A stretch of DNA of 64,000 bases from Luteimonas fraxinea (GCF_021233355.1 NZ_CP089507.1:1860001-1924000); one strand, 5' to 3'; counted from the stretch's first letter, positions 17,497 to 26,638 are shown. Notes: generated from the sequence alone by a model not told the origin. A program made the numbers and translations.

Positions 17497-18465
17497 ATGT
17501 CCGCCAAGTCCCCGTCAGACCTCAGGTTTCCGTACAAGAGCGACCGGCTCAAACCGCTGCGCGCGTTCTGTCAAACCACGCGATTGGGTTCAGTCTCGCG
17601 GGCTGCGGAGGCGCTCTACGTCAGCCAGCCGGCGATTTCACTGCAGCTGCAGGCACTGGAACGCGAGCTCGGGGTCAAGTTGCTGGAGCGCAGCGGCCGG
17701 CGGCTCGTGCCCACGCGCGAGGGCGAGGTGCTCTACGCATTGGCGATGCCGCTGGTCGAAGGGCTGGATGGCCTGCCGGCGGCGTTCCGGCGCGAAGTGG
17801 GCGGGCTCGATGCCGGCGAGCTGACCGTCGCGGCCAACAGCTCGACGATCCTCTACCTGCTGCCGCGCATCGTCGACCTGTTCCGCCGCCAGCACCCGGA
17901 CGTGCGCCTGACGCTGCAGGATGCGATCACCGCCGACGGCACCGACCTGCTGCGCAGCGACGCCGTCGATCTCGTGGTCGGCTCGATGGTCGATGTGCCC
18001 GGCGACCTCAGCTACGCGCCGGTCTACCGCTTCGACCCGATCCTGCTGACCCCGCCCGATCACGCCCTCGCCCGCGCGAAGACGCTCACGCTGGAAGAGA
18101 TCGGCCGCTACGGCCTGATCCTCCCGCCGAAACGCCAGATCACCTACCGCCTCGTCGACCAGGTCTTCCAGCAGGCCCGCGTGCCCTACACGGTGGCGCT
18201 GGAAGTGGGCGGCTGGGAGGTCATCAAGCAGTACGTCGCGATGGGCATGGGCATCTCGATCGTCAGCTCGATCTGCCTCGACGACAGCGACAGCGCGCGC
18301 CTGGCGACGCGGTCGGTGTCGGCGTGGTTTCCGGCGCGCTCTTACGGCGTCGTCGTGCGCAAGGGCAAGGTGCTGTCACCGCAGGCGCGCGCTTTCATCG
18401 AACTGATCCAGCCGGATCTGTTCGTGCGGCGGGATCATGAGGATGCGGGGCATTCGGAGCGGTAG
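17497..18465 (+). CDS. LysR family regulator, divergent to aceBA
   Basis: A 322-residue regulator with an N-terminal winged helix-turn-helix (residues about 15-75: FCQTTRLGSVSRAAEALYVS, QPAISLQLQALERELG) and a LysR substrate-binding domain (GELTVAANSSTILYLLPRIV). The start at 17497 (MSAKSPSD) is preferred; an upstream in-frame ATG at 17461 overlaps the palindromic site. Divergence from aceB suggests it controls the glyoxylate shunt, sensing an unknown central metabolite. It is not the IclR or GntR type regulator used for aceBA in enterics. Confidence 0.88.
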   Translation: MSAKSPSDLRFPYKSDRLKPLRAFCQTTRLGSVSRAAEALYVSQPAISLQLQALERELGVKLLERSGRRLVPTREGEVLYALAMPLVEGLDGLPAAFRREVGGLDAGELTVAANSSTILYLLPRIVDLFRRQHPDVRLTLQDAITADGTDLLRSDAVDLVVGSMVDVPGDLSYAPVYRFDPILLTPPDHALARAKTLTLEEIGRYGLILPPKRQITYRLVDQVFQQARVPYTVALEVGGWEVIKQYVAMGMGISIVSSICLDDSDSARLATRSVSAWFPARSYGVVVRKGKVLSPQARAFIELIQPDLFVRRDHEDAGHSER

Positions 18466-18477
18466 CTCGGATTCGGT

Positions 18478-18512
18478 TTGCCGTTGCGGTTGCGTTGCCG
18501 TTGCCGTTGCCG
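18478..18512. repeat. short tandem TTGCCG hexamer array
   Basis: Five imperfect to perfect hexamer-like units (TTGCCG, TTGCGG, TTGCG, then TTGCCG three times) start 12 bases after the LysR stop codon. Non-coding. Confidence 0.7.
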
Positions 18513-18551
18513 TTGATCTTGATTTTCAGGACGCTCCGGGTTTGAACGCAG

Positions 18552-18709
18552 ACCCGGAGGGCGCCGCACATGGATGTGCGGCGTTTTTCGACCGAGCCAG
18601 GATGGCGAGTCGAAAAATCCCGGAACGAACAACGCGCCATGACGCTTTGATCGGGGCTGGCCCTTTTCTTTGGTTCCGTTTCTTTTGGCGTCCAGCAAAA
18701 GAAATGAAC
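18552..18709 (+). repeat. left arm of a large inverted repeat
   Basis: A unit of about 158 bp starting ACCCGGAGGGCGCCGC, with a hairpin (GCCGCACAT-GGA-TGTGCGGC), then TTTTTCGACCGAGCCAGGAT and a block TTCTTTTGGCGTCC. A second copy lies in reverse at 18804-18964. The first part contains a T run after the hairpin, so it could act as a terminator for the LysR gene. Confidence 0.8.
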
Positions 18710-18803
18710 CCGCTCGCCGCAAGGCGAGTGGAAGCGTCTGACGTTGCTTCTCGTCGCAGGCGTAAAGCGAAGATCCAACGCTTTCGTCCGCTGACGCGGC
18801 CGA

Positions 18804-18964
18804 GTTCATTTCTTTTGGTGGACGCCAAAAGAAACGGAACCAAAAAAAAAAACTTCTCCCCGACACGTCCACAGCCCGCGGCTTGTCGCGCACCGGGATT
18901 TTCCGACTCGGCATCCTGCCTCGGTCGGAAAACGCCGCCCATCCATGGGCGGCGCCCTCCGGGT
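18804..18964 (-). repeat. right arm of a large inverted repeat
   Basis: Reverse-complement copy of 18552-18709: the inner 38 bases differ at one position, and the hairpin reads GCCGCCCATGGATGGGCGGC with base changes on both sides of the stem. The 94-bp spacer (18710-18803) holds a smaller hairpin (CTCGCC-GCAA-GGCGAG). No credible gene is present anywhere in 18466-19077, although frames happen to stay open. Confidence 0.8.
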
Positions 18965-19077
18965 GTGCGGTCGCCGCGTCGCTTATGGGCTACGGAACAT
19001 CGACGGCAAGAGCAGACACGGATCGCGATTGGACTGGTCGCAAGGCCAGAGCCCGCACTAGTGAATCGGCAACGAGA

Positions 19078-19779
19078 TCAGCGGACGGCCAGCCATTCCC
19101 GCATCAAATCTGATGTCTCATCTGCCCGTTCGAGCGGCGGCAAATGTCCACACACCTCCAGTCGATGCAACGTCGACCCCGCGATGCCCGCGTGCATTAC
19201 TTCCGCCTCGACCGGCGGCGTCAGCCGATCATCCTCACCGACGACGATCAAAGTGGGCACCTCGATACGCACAAGCAGCGGCTCGGAATCCGGACGCGCG
19301 AGAATCGCCGCCTGCTGCCGCAGATACCCATCCGCGCCGACCTCAGCCGCCATCGACTGCACGATCTCACCGATCGGACCGTCGACGTGCGATGGATGCA
19401 CGAGGCTCGGCAGCAGCTGGCGGGTCACGCCGACGAAGCGGCCGCGGCCGATCGCGTCGATGCCGCGTTGGCGTTGTGCGGCGCGTTCCGGAGAATCGGG
19501 ACGCGCGCTGGTCGCGATCAATGCGAGACGGGTCACGCGTTCGGGCGCGCGGCGCAGGATCTCGAAGGCGACGTAACCACCCATCGACAGTGCAGCAAGG
19601 GCGAAGCGCGGTGGCGCATTAGCCAGTGCGCGTTCCGCCATCGCGCCGACGCTGTCGTCGCGGGTGAGGTCGGCGACGCGCGGGTCAGCGACATTGTCGA
19701 GGGCGTCGATCTGCGCCTGCCACAACCGGGCCGTGCACAGCAGGCCCGGCAGCAACAGCAACGGTGCGCGGTCGCTCAC
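19078..19779 (-). CDS. alpha/beta hydrolase
   Basis: A 233-residue hydrolase with an early LLLLPGLLCTARLW segment (oxyanion side), the nucleophile elbow LSMGGY (Ser65), an acid at GEDDRLTPP (Asp183 or 184) and the catalytic His212 in VCGHLPPLE. The fold and spacing fit short alpha/beta hydrolases such as MenH-like or carboxylesterase-like enzymes. The substrate is not evident. It lies 19 bases after the GH3 gene on the same strand and may be co-transcribed, hinting at a role with glycosides or their esters. Confidence 0.82.
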   Translation of the reverse strand: MSDRAPLLLLPGLLCTARLWQAQIDALDNVADPRVADLTRDDSVGAMAERALANAPPRFALAALSMGGYVAFEILRRAPERVTRLALIATSARPDSPERAAQRQRGIDAIGRGRFVGVTRQLLPSLVHPSHVDGPIGEIVQSMAAEVGADGYLRQQAAILARPDSEPLLVRIEVPTLIVVGEDDRLTPPVEAEVMHAGIAGSTLHRLEVCGHLPPLERADETSDLMREWLAVR

Positions 19780-19798
19780 GATGTCGGGCGCAATCGCC

Positions 19799-21976
19799 TC
19801 AGGCCTTGAGCAGGGTGAACTGCTCGGCCGTACCGGCTTCCGAATCCGGCGCGATCCACACGTCGAACAGGCCGGGCTCGGCGGCGAACGCGCCGCTGCG
19901 CGTGGTGAAGGCGAGCTGGTCGCGATGCAGGGTGAACGACACCGTGGTGTGCGCGCCCGGCGCCAGTGCGACTTTGCGGAAATCCTTGAGCTCGCGGATC
20001 GGACGCACGCGGCTGGCGACGCGGTCGTGGATGTAGAGCTGCACCACTTCTTCGCCGAAGCGGCTGCCGTCGTTGCGCAGCGTCACCGACACGGTCAGCG
20101 TGCCGTCCCAGTCCAGCGTGTCTGCCGACAGTTCGATATCGCCGTAGACGAAGCGCGTGTACGACAGGCCGTGGCCGAAGGGATACAGCGCGCTGTTGGG
20201 CATCTCGCGCCAGCGGCTCTTGAACTCCGACATCGTCGGCAGTTCGGGGCGGCCGGTGCGCTGGCGGTTGTAGTAGAGCGGCTGCTGGCCGGAATCGCGC
20301 GGGAAGCTCACCGGCAGGCGCGCGGACGGGTTGTAGTCGCCGAACAGCACCTCGGCGACGGCAGGACCGGTTGCAGTGCCGAGGAACCAGGTCGCGAGAA
20401 TCGCCTGCGCGTCGTGCACCGCGCCGTGCAGCGCGAGTGCGCGGCCATGACGCAGCAGCACGACGACCGGCGTGCCGGTGGCGGCCACGGCCTCGGCCAG
20501 CGCCTGCTGCGCGGACGGCACGACGATCTGCGTGCGTGATTGCGCTTCGCCACTGAAGCCCTGTGGTTCACCGATCGCGAGCAGCACGACATCCGCATTG
20601 CGCGCGGCCTCGACCGCGGCCTCGATGCCGCCATCGATCGCGTCTTCCATGCCGCTGCCGTCGACGACATCGAGCGCATCGCCATCATCGAGCGCAGCGC
20701 GCAGGCCGTCTTCGAGATTGACGTGCAGGCGCTTGTCGCCGAACAGCGTCCAGCAGCCTTCGATGTTGTCGCGGTCGCGCGCATACGGGCCGATCAGCGC
20801 GAGCTTCTGACCGGATTTGCGCAGCGGCAGCAGATCGCCGTCGTTCTTCAGCAGCACGATCGAGCGGCGCGCGGCGTCGAGCGCGAGGTCGCCGTGCAGC
20901 GCTTTCGGATCGAGCGCGGCTTCGACGTCGGGATCGAGCGAGCGGTACGGATTGTCGAACAGGCCGATCGCCTGCTTGACCGCGAACACGCGGCGCACGC
21001 CCTCGTCGATCACGTCCATCGACACTTCGCCGCTGGCGACGAGATCGGGCAGATGCGCGGCGTAGAGGCCGCTCTGCATGCTCATGTCGACACCGGCGGT
21101 GAACGAGAGCTTCGTCGCCTCGCGGTCGTCGCCGGCGAAGCCGTGCGCGACGAGTTCGAAGTCCGCGGTGTAGTCGGACACCACGAAGCCCTTGAAGCCC
21201 CATTCGCCGCGCAGCAGATCGGTCAGCAGGCCGTCGTGGGCAGACGCCGGCACGCCGTTGATGTCGTTGAAGGCGCTCATCACCGTCAGCGCGCCGGCAT
21301 CCAGTGCGGCCTTGAACGGCGGCAGATGCACGTCACGCAGCGTGCCCTCGGAAATCTCGACGCTGTTGTAGTCCAGGCCGCCCATCACCGCGCCGTAGCC
21401 GACGAAGTGCTTGGACGTGGCCAGCATCGAATCGTCCGCGGTCAGATCGCTGCCCTGGAAGCCGCGCACGCGCGCCGCCGAGAACGCATTGCCGAGCACC
21501 ACGTCTTCGCCCGCGGCTTCGGCCACGCGGCCCCAGCGCTGGTCGCGGGCGATGTCGAGCGTCGGCGCGAAGGTCCAGTGCAGGCCGCAGGCGGTCGCCT
21601 CGATCGCCGCGGCGCGCGCGGTGCGCTCGGCCAGGTCGGGCTCGAAGCTCGCAGCCTCGCCCAGCGGGATCGGGAATACGGTGCGCATGCCGTGGATCAC
21701 GTCGGCGCCCATCAGCAGCGGGATGCCGAGCCGGCTTTCCTCGACCGCGATGCGCTGCGACTCGCGGCCCTGCACCGCGCCGACGCCGTTGAATACCGCG
21801 CCCACGCGGCCGGCACGGATCTGCTCGCGCAGCTCGCCGGCGTTCAACTCGTTCATCTCGGGATTCACGTCGGCCGCGAACGGCCGCAGCATGTCGGCAA
21901 AAATGCCGAGCTGGCCGATCTTCTCCTCGAGGGTCATCCGTGCGAGCAGCGCTTCGAGCCGGTCATCCAGGCGCAT
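19799..21976 (-). CDS. GH3 family beta-glucosidase
   Basis: A 725-residue glycoside hydrolase of family 3, releasing terminal beta-glucose (possibly xylose) from oligosaccharides. The catalytic barrel shows ATSKHFVGYG and the nucleophile region FVVSDYTADF (Asp268). The second domain contains VLLKNDGDLLPL, and a fibronectin III-like C-terminal domain follows (LTVSVTLRNDGSRFGEEVVQ). Layout and length match BglX-type enzymes. No signal peptide is visible after the ATG at 21976, so it may act in the cytoplasm or the start may be wrong. A LacI-type operator precedes it. Confidence 0.93.
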   Translation of the reverse strand: MRLDDRLEALLARMTLEEKIGQLGIFADMLRPFAADVNPEMNELNAGELREQIRAGRVGAVFNGVGAVQGRESQRIAVEESRLGIPLLMGADVIHGMRTVFPIPLGEAASFEPDLAERTARAAAIEATACGLHWTFAPTLDIARDQRWGRVAEAAGEDVVLGNAFSAARVRGFQGSDLTADDSMLATSKHFVGYGAVMGGLDYNSVEISEGTLRDVHLPPFKAALDAGALTVMSAFNDINGVPASAHDGLLTDLLRGEWGFKGFVVSDYTADFELVAHGFAGDDREATKLSFTAGVDMSMQSGLYAAHLPDLVASGEVSMDVIDEGVRRVFAVKQAIGLFDNPYRSLDPDVEAALDPKALHGDLALDAARRSIVLLKNDGDLLPLRKSGQKLALIGPYARDRDNIEGCWTLFGDKRLHVNLEDGLRAALDDGDALDVVDGSGMEDAIDGGIEAAVEAARNADVVLLAIGEPQGFSGEAQSRTQIVVPSAQQALAEAVAATGTPVVVLLRHGRALALHGAVHDAQAILATWFLGTATGPAVAEVLFGDYNPSARLPVSFPRDSGQQPLYYNRQRTGRPELPTMSEFKSRWREMPNSALYPFGHGLSYTRFVYGDIELSADTLDWDGTLTVSVTLRNDGSRFGEEVVQLYIHDRVASRVRPIRELKDFRKVALAPGAHTTVSFTLHRDQLAFTTRSGAFAAEPGLFDVWIAPDSEAGTAEQFTLLKA

Positions 21977-21988
21977 CAATCGATCCCA

Positions 21989-22002
21989 TGTAAACGATTA
22001 CA
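21989..22002. promoter_or_regulatory. LacI-family operator before the GH3 gene
   Basis: TGTAAACGATTACA, a near-perfect 14-bp palindrome with central CG, is 12 bases upstream of the GH3 start codon. LacI-family regulators of sugar genes in xanthomonads and related bacteria bind sites of this shape. No LacI gene is present in the window, so a distant repressor responding to a sugar is inferred. Confidence 0.6.
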
Positions 22003-22080
22003 GCCGGCGATTATAGGACGCACGCCGGGAGGCGGGTCCAGTATCGCCGCGCGCGGCGCGCAGGAACAGCCGCAGCGCGG

Positions 22081-22260
22081 TCAGCCGAGGTCGTGCACGG
22101 TGGGTGCGGGCGCAGCCGGTGGCACTGGGCGGCGCGCAGGCATGAAGGGCGAGACCGGATCACTGGCCGGGAAGGTCTCGTCCAGCGCTTCGTCCTGGGT
22201 CTCTTCCACGTGCTGCCGCTCGGCGTCGGGATCGGGCGGGGATGTCGGGGGCGTGTGCAT
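22081..22260 (-). CDS. small acidic hypothetical protein
   Basis: A 59-residue frame (MHTPPTSPPDPDAERQHVEE start) with a conserved-looking core DEALDETFPASDPVSPF, then a Pro/Ala-rich tail. Short proteins with the motif ALDETFPASDP are found next to stress and DNA-repair genes in many proteobacteria, from general recall; no function is known to me. It is divergent from ku, 148 bases away. Confidence 0.6.
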   Translation of the reverse strand: MHTPPTSPPDPDAERQHVEETQDEALDETFPASDPVSPFMPARRPVPPAAPAPTVHDLG

Positions 22261-22408
22261 GCGGTCACCGTGGCCCTGTGGCGTGCGTGCGCGCGTGAAT
22301 CCGGCCGCCCGTTTCAGCGCCCCGGGTTGACGCGCGATGCACGGCAGCGGTGCGAGCTTCCGAAGTTCATGCGGCCAGCCGTCCCGCGCCGGCGCATCGG
22401 AGGCTTCC

Positions 22409-23344
22409 ATGGCACGTCCCATCTGGTCCGGCTCGCTGTCCTTCGGCCTGCTCAACATCCCGGTCTCGCTGATGTCGGGCGAGCGCCGGACCGATCTCAG
22501 CTTCCGCATGCTCGACTCGCGCGACAAGAAGCCGATCCGGTTCGAGCGCGTCAACGCCGACACTGGCGAGGAAGTGCCGTGGAAGGACATCGTCAAGGCC
22601 TTCGAGTACGACAAGGGCAGCTATGTCGTCATCGAGAAGGAAGACATCGCCTCGGCCGCGCCGGAATCGCACGAATCCGTCGACGTGGAAGCTTTCGTCG
22701 ATGCCGGCAGCATCGGCACGCGGTTCTACGAGAAGCCCTACATCCTGGTACCCGGCAAGAAGGCCGAGAAAGGCTACGTGCTGTTGCGCGAGACGCTGAA
22801 GAAGACCGGCAAGATCGGCATCGCCCGCGTCGTGATCCGCACCCGGGAATATCTGTGCGCGGTGATGCCCGAGGACGACGCCCTGGTGCTGATGCTGCTG
22901 CGCTATCCGCAGGAACTCGTGGATCCCGCCGACTACAAGCTGCCGACCGGCAGTGCGTCGAGCTATCGCATCGCCGACAAGGAAGTGCAGATGGCGACGC
23001 AGCTGATCGATTCGATGGCCGCCGACTGGGCGCCGGACGCTTATCACGACGAATTCCGCGAACGCCTGTCGGACATCATCAAGAAGCGCATCAAGGCCAA
23101 GGGCGTGAAGACCAAGGTCGTCGACGCGCCAGCCCATCACGAGGATGCGGCGACCAACGTCGTCGACTTCGTCGCGCTGCTGCAGAAGAGCCTCAAGGAC
23201 AACACGCGCACGCCCGCCGGAAGCAGCGACAAGGTGCCGGTGAAAAAGTCCGCCACGAAGAAGGCCGCGAAGAAGACGACGAAGAAAGCCGCCAAGACGC
23301 CTGCGACCAAGGCAGCAAAGAAGACCACGCGCAAGGCGTCCTGA
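22409..23344 (+). CDS. ku: DNA end-binding protein Ku
   Basis: A 311-residue bacterial Ku. The ring domain starts MARPIWSGSLSFGLLNIPVS, has RVVIRTREYLCAV and ends near residue 255; a Lys/Ala-rich tail (KKSATKKAAKKTTKKAAK) follows, typical of Ku proteins that bind DNA and recruit LigD. A GGAGG ribosome site precedes the ATG at 22409. Ku binds double-strand break ends and passes them to LigD, whose gene starts 1 base after this stop. This is the two-component bacterial non-homologous end-joining system. Confidence 0.96.
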   Translation: MARPIWSGSLSFGLLNIPVSLMSGERRTDLSFRMLDSRDKKPIRFERVNADTGEEVPWKDIVKAFEYDKGSYVVIEKEDIASAAPESHESVDVEAFVDAGSIGTRFYEKPYILVPGKKAEKGYVLLRETLKKTGKIGIARVVIRTREYLCAVMPEDDALVLMLLRYPQELVDPADYKLPTGSASSYRIADKEVQMATQLIDSMAADWAPDAYHDEFRERLSDIIKKRIKAKGVKTKVVDAPAHHEDAATNVVDFVALLQKSLKDNTRTPAGSSDKVPVKKSATKKAAKKTTKKAAKTPATKAAKKTTRKAS

Positions 23345-23345
23345 G

Positions 23346-25961
23346 ATGTCGCTGACCGAGTACCGGCGCAAGCGGAAGTTCGACGCGACCCGCGAACCGG
23401 AACCGGGCAAACCCGCGCCACGCGGACGCCGCGCGATCTTCGTCGTGCAGCTGCACCACGCCAGCCGGCGCCATTACGACTTCCGTCTGCAGGTCGGCGA
23501 TGCGCTCAAGAGCTGGGCGGTGCCGAAAGGACCGAGCTACGACCCGGACGTGAAGCGCATGGCGGTCGAGGTGGAGGACCATCCACTCGACTACGCCGAG
23601 TTCGAAGGCGAGATCCCGAAGGGCCAGTACGGCGGCGGTCACGTCGCGCAGTTCGATACCGGCGTGTGGGCTGCCGATGGCGATGCCGAAGCGGGGCTGG
23701 CCAAGGGCCATCTGCGTTTCGAACTGTTCGGCCGCAAGCTCAAGGGACGCTGGCACCTCGTGCGCTCGGGCAAGCCGGCGCGCCAGCCGCAATGGCTGCT
23801 GTTCAAGGATCGCGACGATTACGCCGGCAAACTGGAAGCCGACGACCTGCTCGCCGATGTGCCCGCGCCGCCGGCCGAGGACGCAAAACGCGCCGGCACC
23901 GGCAAGTCGCGCAAACGCAAGCAAACCGAGGTCGACGTGCCGACCCAGCGCGCCCACGACTGGGCGGCTGAGGCGCGCAAGTTGCCCGGTGCGCAGCGCG
24001 GGCCGGCGCCGACCGGCGCGTTCGAACCGCAGCTCGCGAAGCTCGGTGACGCCGCGCCCGCTGGCGAGGCGTGGCTGCACGAACTCAAATGGGACGGCTA
24101 CCGGCTGCTGGCCACCGTCGCGCGCGGTCAGGTGCAGCTCTGGTCGCGCAATGCGCTGGAGTGGACTGGCAAGGTGCCGGAGATCACCGAGGCGGTGTCG
24201 CGGCTCGGGCTGAAATCGGCGGCGCTCGATGGCGAACTCATCGCAGGCCGCGGCAGCCGCGAGGATTTCAATCTGCTGCAGGGCACGCTGTCCGGCGAGC
24301 GCCAGGGCGCACTGGCGCTGGTGCTGTTCGACCTGCTGCACGTGGACGGCGTCGACATCAGCGAGGTTCCGCTGGTCGCACGCAAGGCGCTGCTGCAGCA
24401 CATTCTCGGCGACGCGCCGCCTGCGCATCTGGCCTTCAGCACGCACATCGAAGGCAACGCCGACACCGCGATTGAACTCGCGTCGGAATCCGGCTTCGAA
24501 GGCATCATTTCCAAGCGCAGCGATCGCGGCTATCGGCCCGGACGCGGCGACGACTGGCGCAAGACCAAGGAACTGGCCAGCGACGAATATGCAGTCGTTG
24601 GCTACACGCCGCCCAAGGGCAGCCGCAGCGGCTTTGGCGCGCTGCTGCTCGCGCGGCCCGATGCCGAGCACGGCTGGCGTTACGCCGGACGCGTGGGCTC
24701 GGGCTTCAGCGATGCCCTGCTCGACGAACTCACCCCGCGCATCGGCCGCGCCGGCCGCAGCGAACCCAGCGTGTACGTGACGCCGAACGACACCGATCTG
24801 CGCGCGGCGAAATGGTTCGCGCCGCGCTTCGTCGTCGAGGTGTTTTCGCGCGGTACCGGCGGCCACGGCCTGCTGCGCCAGCCGTCATTGAAGGCGGTGC
24901 GGCCCGACAAGTCGGTGGACGATCTGCACGACAGCGATCGCGACGGAGCGAACGACATGGCCAAGACAAGCGAACGATCGGCGAGCACCGCGGCGCCGGC
25001 GAAGCAGAAGACTGCCAAGCGGGCCACAAAGGCCGTTTCGAAGGCCGCTGCAAAATCACCCGCAAAGAAGCGCACGCAACGCGATACCGACAGCGAACGC
25101 GTACCGCCGACCCTGTCGAGCCCGGACAAGGTGCTGTTCCCCAGCGACGCCCTGACCAAGCGCGATGTCGCCGACTACTACGCCGCGGCGATGCCGTGGC
25201 TGCTGCCGGAGATCGCCGGGCGTCCGCTGTCGGTGATCCGCTGTCCCGGCGGCATCGACGGTCCCTGCTTCTTCCAGAAGCACCACACCGCCGGCATGAG
25301 CCTGGTCGAAACGGTGCGGCTCAAGGACGAGGCCGGCGCCAGCGACTATCTGATCGCCAACGACGCCGCCGCGGTCATGGAGCTGGTGCAGTTCAACGCG
25401 CTGGAATTCCATCCCTGGGGCGCGCATGCCGACGCGCCGGACACCGCCGACCGCATCGTGTTCGACCTCGATCCGGGCGACGGCGTGAGCTGGGCCGAGA
25501 TCGTCGCCGCTGCGCGGCAAGTGCGCGGGCTGCTGCAGCAGCTCAAGCTCGAATCCTTCGTCCGCACCACCGGCGGCAAGGGTCTGCACGTGGTGGTGCC
25601 GCTGGACCCGGGCAGCGACTGGGACGTGGTCAAGCCCTTCGCGCATGCGTTCGCGCAGGGCATGACCGAACTCGATCCGCTCAAGTACGTGGCGACCGCG
25701 ACCAAGAAGTTCCGCAAGCAGAAGATCTTCGTCGACTACCTGCGCAATGGCCGCGGTGCGACCGCGGTCGCATCGTTCTCGCTGCGCGCACGCGCCGGCG
25801 CACCGGTGTCGATGCCGTTGCGCTGGGAGGATCTCGGCAAGCTCAAATCCGGCGACGCCTGGACGCTGCGCAACGCACCGGCCCGGCTCAAGCGGCTCAA
25901 GGCGCATCCGTGGGGCGATTTCATGGCGCTGCGGCAGTCGCTCGACGGCATCGTCGACTGA
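23346..25961 (+). CDS. ligD: multifunctional DNA ligase D
   Basis: An 871-residue protein with three domains in the order phosphoesterase (about 1-170; VVQLHHASRRHYDFRLQ), ATP-dependent ligase (about 215-510; LHELKWDGYRLL with the adenylated Lys248, later GFEGIISKRSDRGYRPGR) and primase-polymerase (about 585-871; FPSDALTKRDVADYYAA, VFDLDPGDGVSW with metal-binding Asp residues). It trims, fills and seals ends held by Ku. A Lys/Ala linker (about 540-580) joins ligase and polymerase domains. The order matches Pseudomonas LigD. Only one base separates ku and ligD. Confidence 0.96.
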   Translation: MSLTEYRRKRKFDATREPEPGKPAPRGRRAIFVVQLHHASRRHYDFRLQVGDALKSWAVPKGPSYDPDVKRMAVEVEDHPLDYAEFEGEIPKGQYGGGHVAQFDTGVWAADGDAEAGLAKGHLRFELFGRKLKGRWHLVRSGKPARQPQWLLFKDRDDYAGKLEADDLLADVPAPPAEDAKRAGTGKSRKRKQTEVDVPTQRAHDWAAEARKLPGAQRGPAPTGAFEPQLAKLGDAAPAGEAWLHELKWDGYRLLATVARGQVQLWSRNALEWTGKVPEITEAVSRLGLKSAALDGELIAGRGSREDFNLLQGTLSGERQGALALVLFDLLHVDGVDISEVPLVARKALLQHILGDAPPAHLAFSTHIEGNADTAIELASESGFEGIISKRSDRGYRPGRGDDWRKTKELASDEYAVVGYTPPKGSRSGFGALLLARPDAEHGWRYAGRVGSGFSDALLDELTPRIGRAGRSEPSVYVTPNDTDLRAAKWFAPRFVVEVFSRGTGGHGLLRQPSLKAVRPDKSVDDLHDSDRDGANDMAKTSERSASTAAPAKQKTAKRATKAVSKAAAKSPAKKRTQRDTDSERVPPTLSSPDKVLFPSDALTKRDVADYYAAAMPWLLPEIAGRPLSVIRCPGGIDGPCFFQKHHTAGMSLVETVRLKDEAGASDYLIANDAAAVMELVQFNALEFHPWGAHADAPDTADRIVFDLDPGDGVSWAEIVAAARQVRGLLQQLKLESFVRTTGGKGLHVVVPLDPGSDWDVVKPFAHAFAQGMTELDPLKYVATATKKFRKQKIFVDYLRNGRGATAVASFSLRARAGAPVSMPLRWEDLGKLKSGDAWTLRNAPARLKRLKAHPWGDFMALRQSLDGIVD

Positions 25962-25996
25962 GGCGCACGGGCGGTCCGGTAGCATGCGGCGCGTCC

Positions 25997-26632
25997 ATGA
26001 CCGCTTCCACGCCGAACGACACCATGCGCATCCCGCACGATCCCTACACGCCGCCGGCGACCGAAGTCCGCGACACGCCATCCGCGCCAATGCGCGACGC
26101 GCCGTTCTACGTGGTCTCGTCGACGAAGTTCGTCGTGCTCTACGTCGCCACGCTCGGCCTCTACCAGCTGTTCTGGTTCTGGACGCACTGGTCGCGCTGG
26201 CGCATGGGCCGCAACGAGACGATCTGGCCGGTGCCGCGCGCGCTGTTCGGCCTGTTCTATGCCCACGCACTGGCGCGCCGCATCGACCGCATGCTGGACG
26301 AGCGCGGCGTCACCCGGCGCTGGTGGCCGATGACGCTGGCCACCGTATTCGTCGTCATGGAAGTGCTCAACTACGGCAGCGCGATCGCGTGGCCGTGGCT
26401 CGTGTTCCACCTGTCGAACGCGTGGCTGTGGCTCGAGTGGCTCGGCGTGATCGTGATTCCGGTCAACTGCGTGTGTCTGCTGCGCGTGCAGCTGGCGGCG
26501 AACGCCGCGTGCGGCGATCCGGATGCGCGCAGCAATCGCCGCTTCACGATCTACAACGTCGCCTGGATCCTGCTCGGCATCAGCGCGACCGCATGGACCG
26601 TCTACGACGGCCTGCGTACCGGCACACTCTGA
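25997..26632 (+). CDS. membrane protein, paralog of the gene at 28956
   Basis: A 211-residue protein: a polar N-terminus (residues about 1-40), then hydrophobic segments near 45-62, 108-128, 135-160 and 185-205. The block KFVVLYVATLGLYQLFWFW, then HWSRWR and ETIWPVPRALFGLFYAHAL, is nearly repeated in the paralog 2.3 kb downstream. The R-x-E-T-IWPVPRA motif is the best handle. No known family is assigned; a DUF4234-like membrane fold is possible. It sits 35 bases after ligD and might be read through with it. Confidence 0.75.
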   Translation: MTASTPNDTMRIPHDPYTPPATEVRDTPSAPMRDAPFYVVSSTKFVVLYVATLGLYQLFWFWTHWSRWRMGRNETIWPVPRALFGLFYAHALARRIDRMLDERGVTRRWWPMTLATVFVVMEVLNYGSAIAWPWLVFHLSNAWLWLEWLGVIVIPVNCVCLLRVQLAANAACGDPDARSNRRFTIYNVAWILLGISATAWTVYDGLRTGTL

Positions 26633-26638
26633 TCCGCT

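Noticed and set aside
18437..19576. 379-codon frame across the large inverted repeat
   Set aside because: Repeat DNA translated by chance; the matching arms would encode unrelated peptides on both strands.
20540..22330. 596-codon plus-strand frame opposite the GH3 gene
   Set aside because: Antisense shadow; GH3 motifs and operator place the gene on the minus strand.
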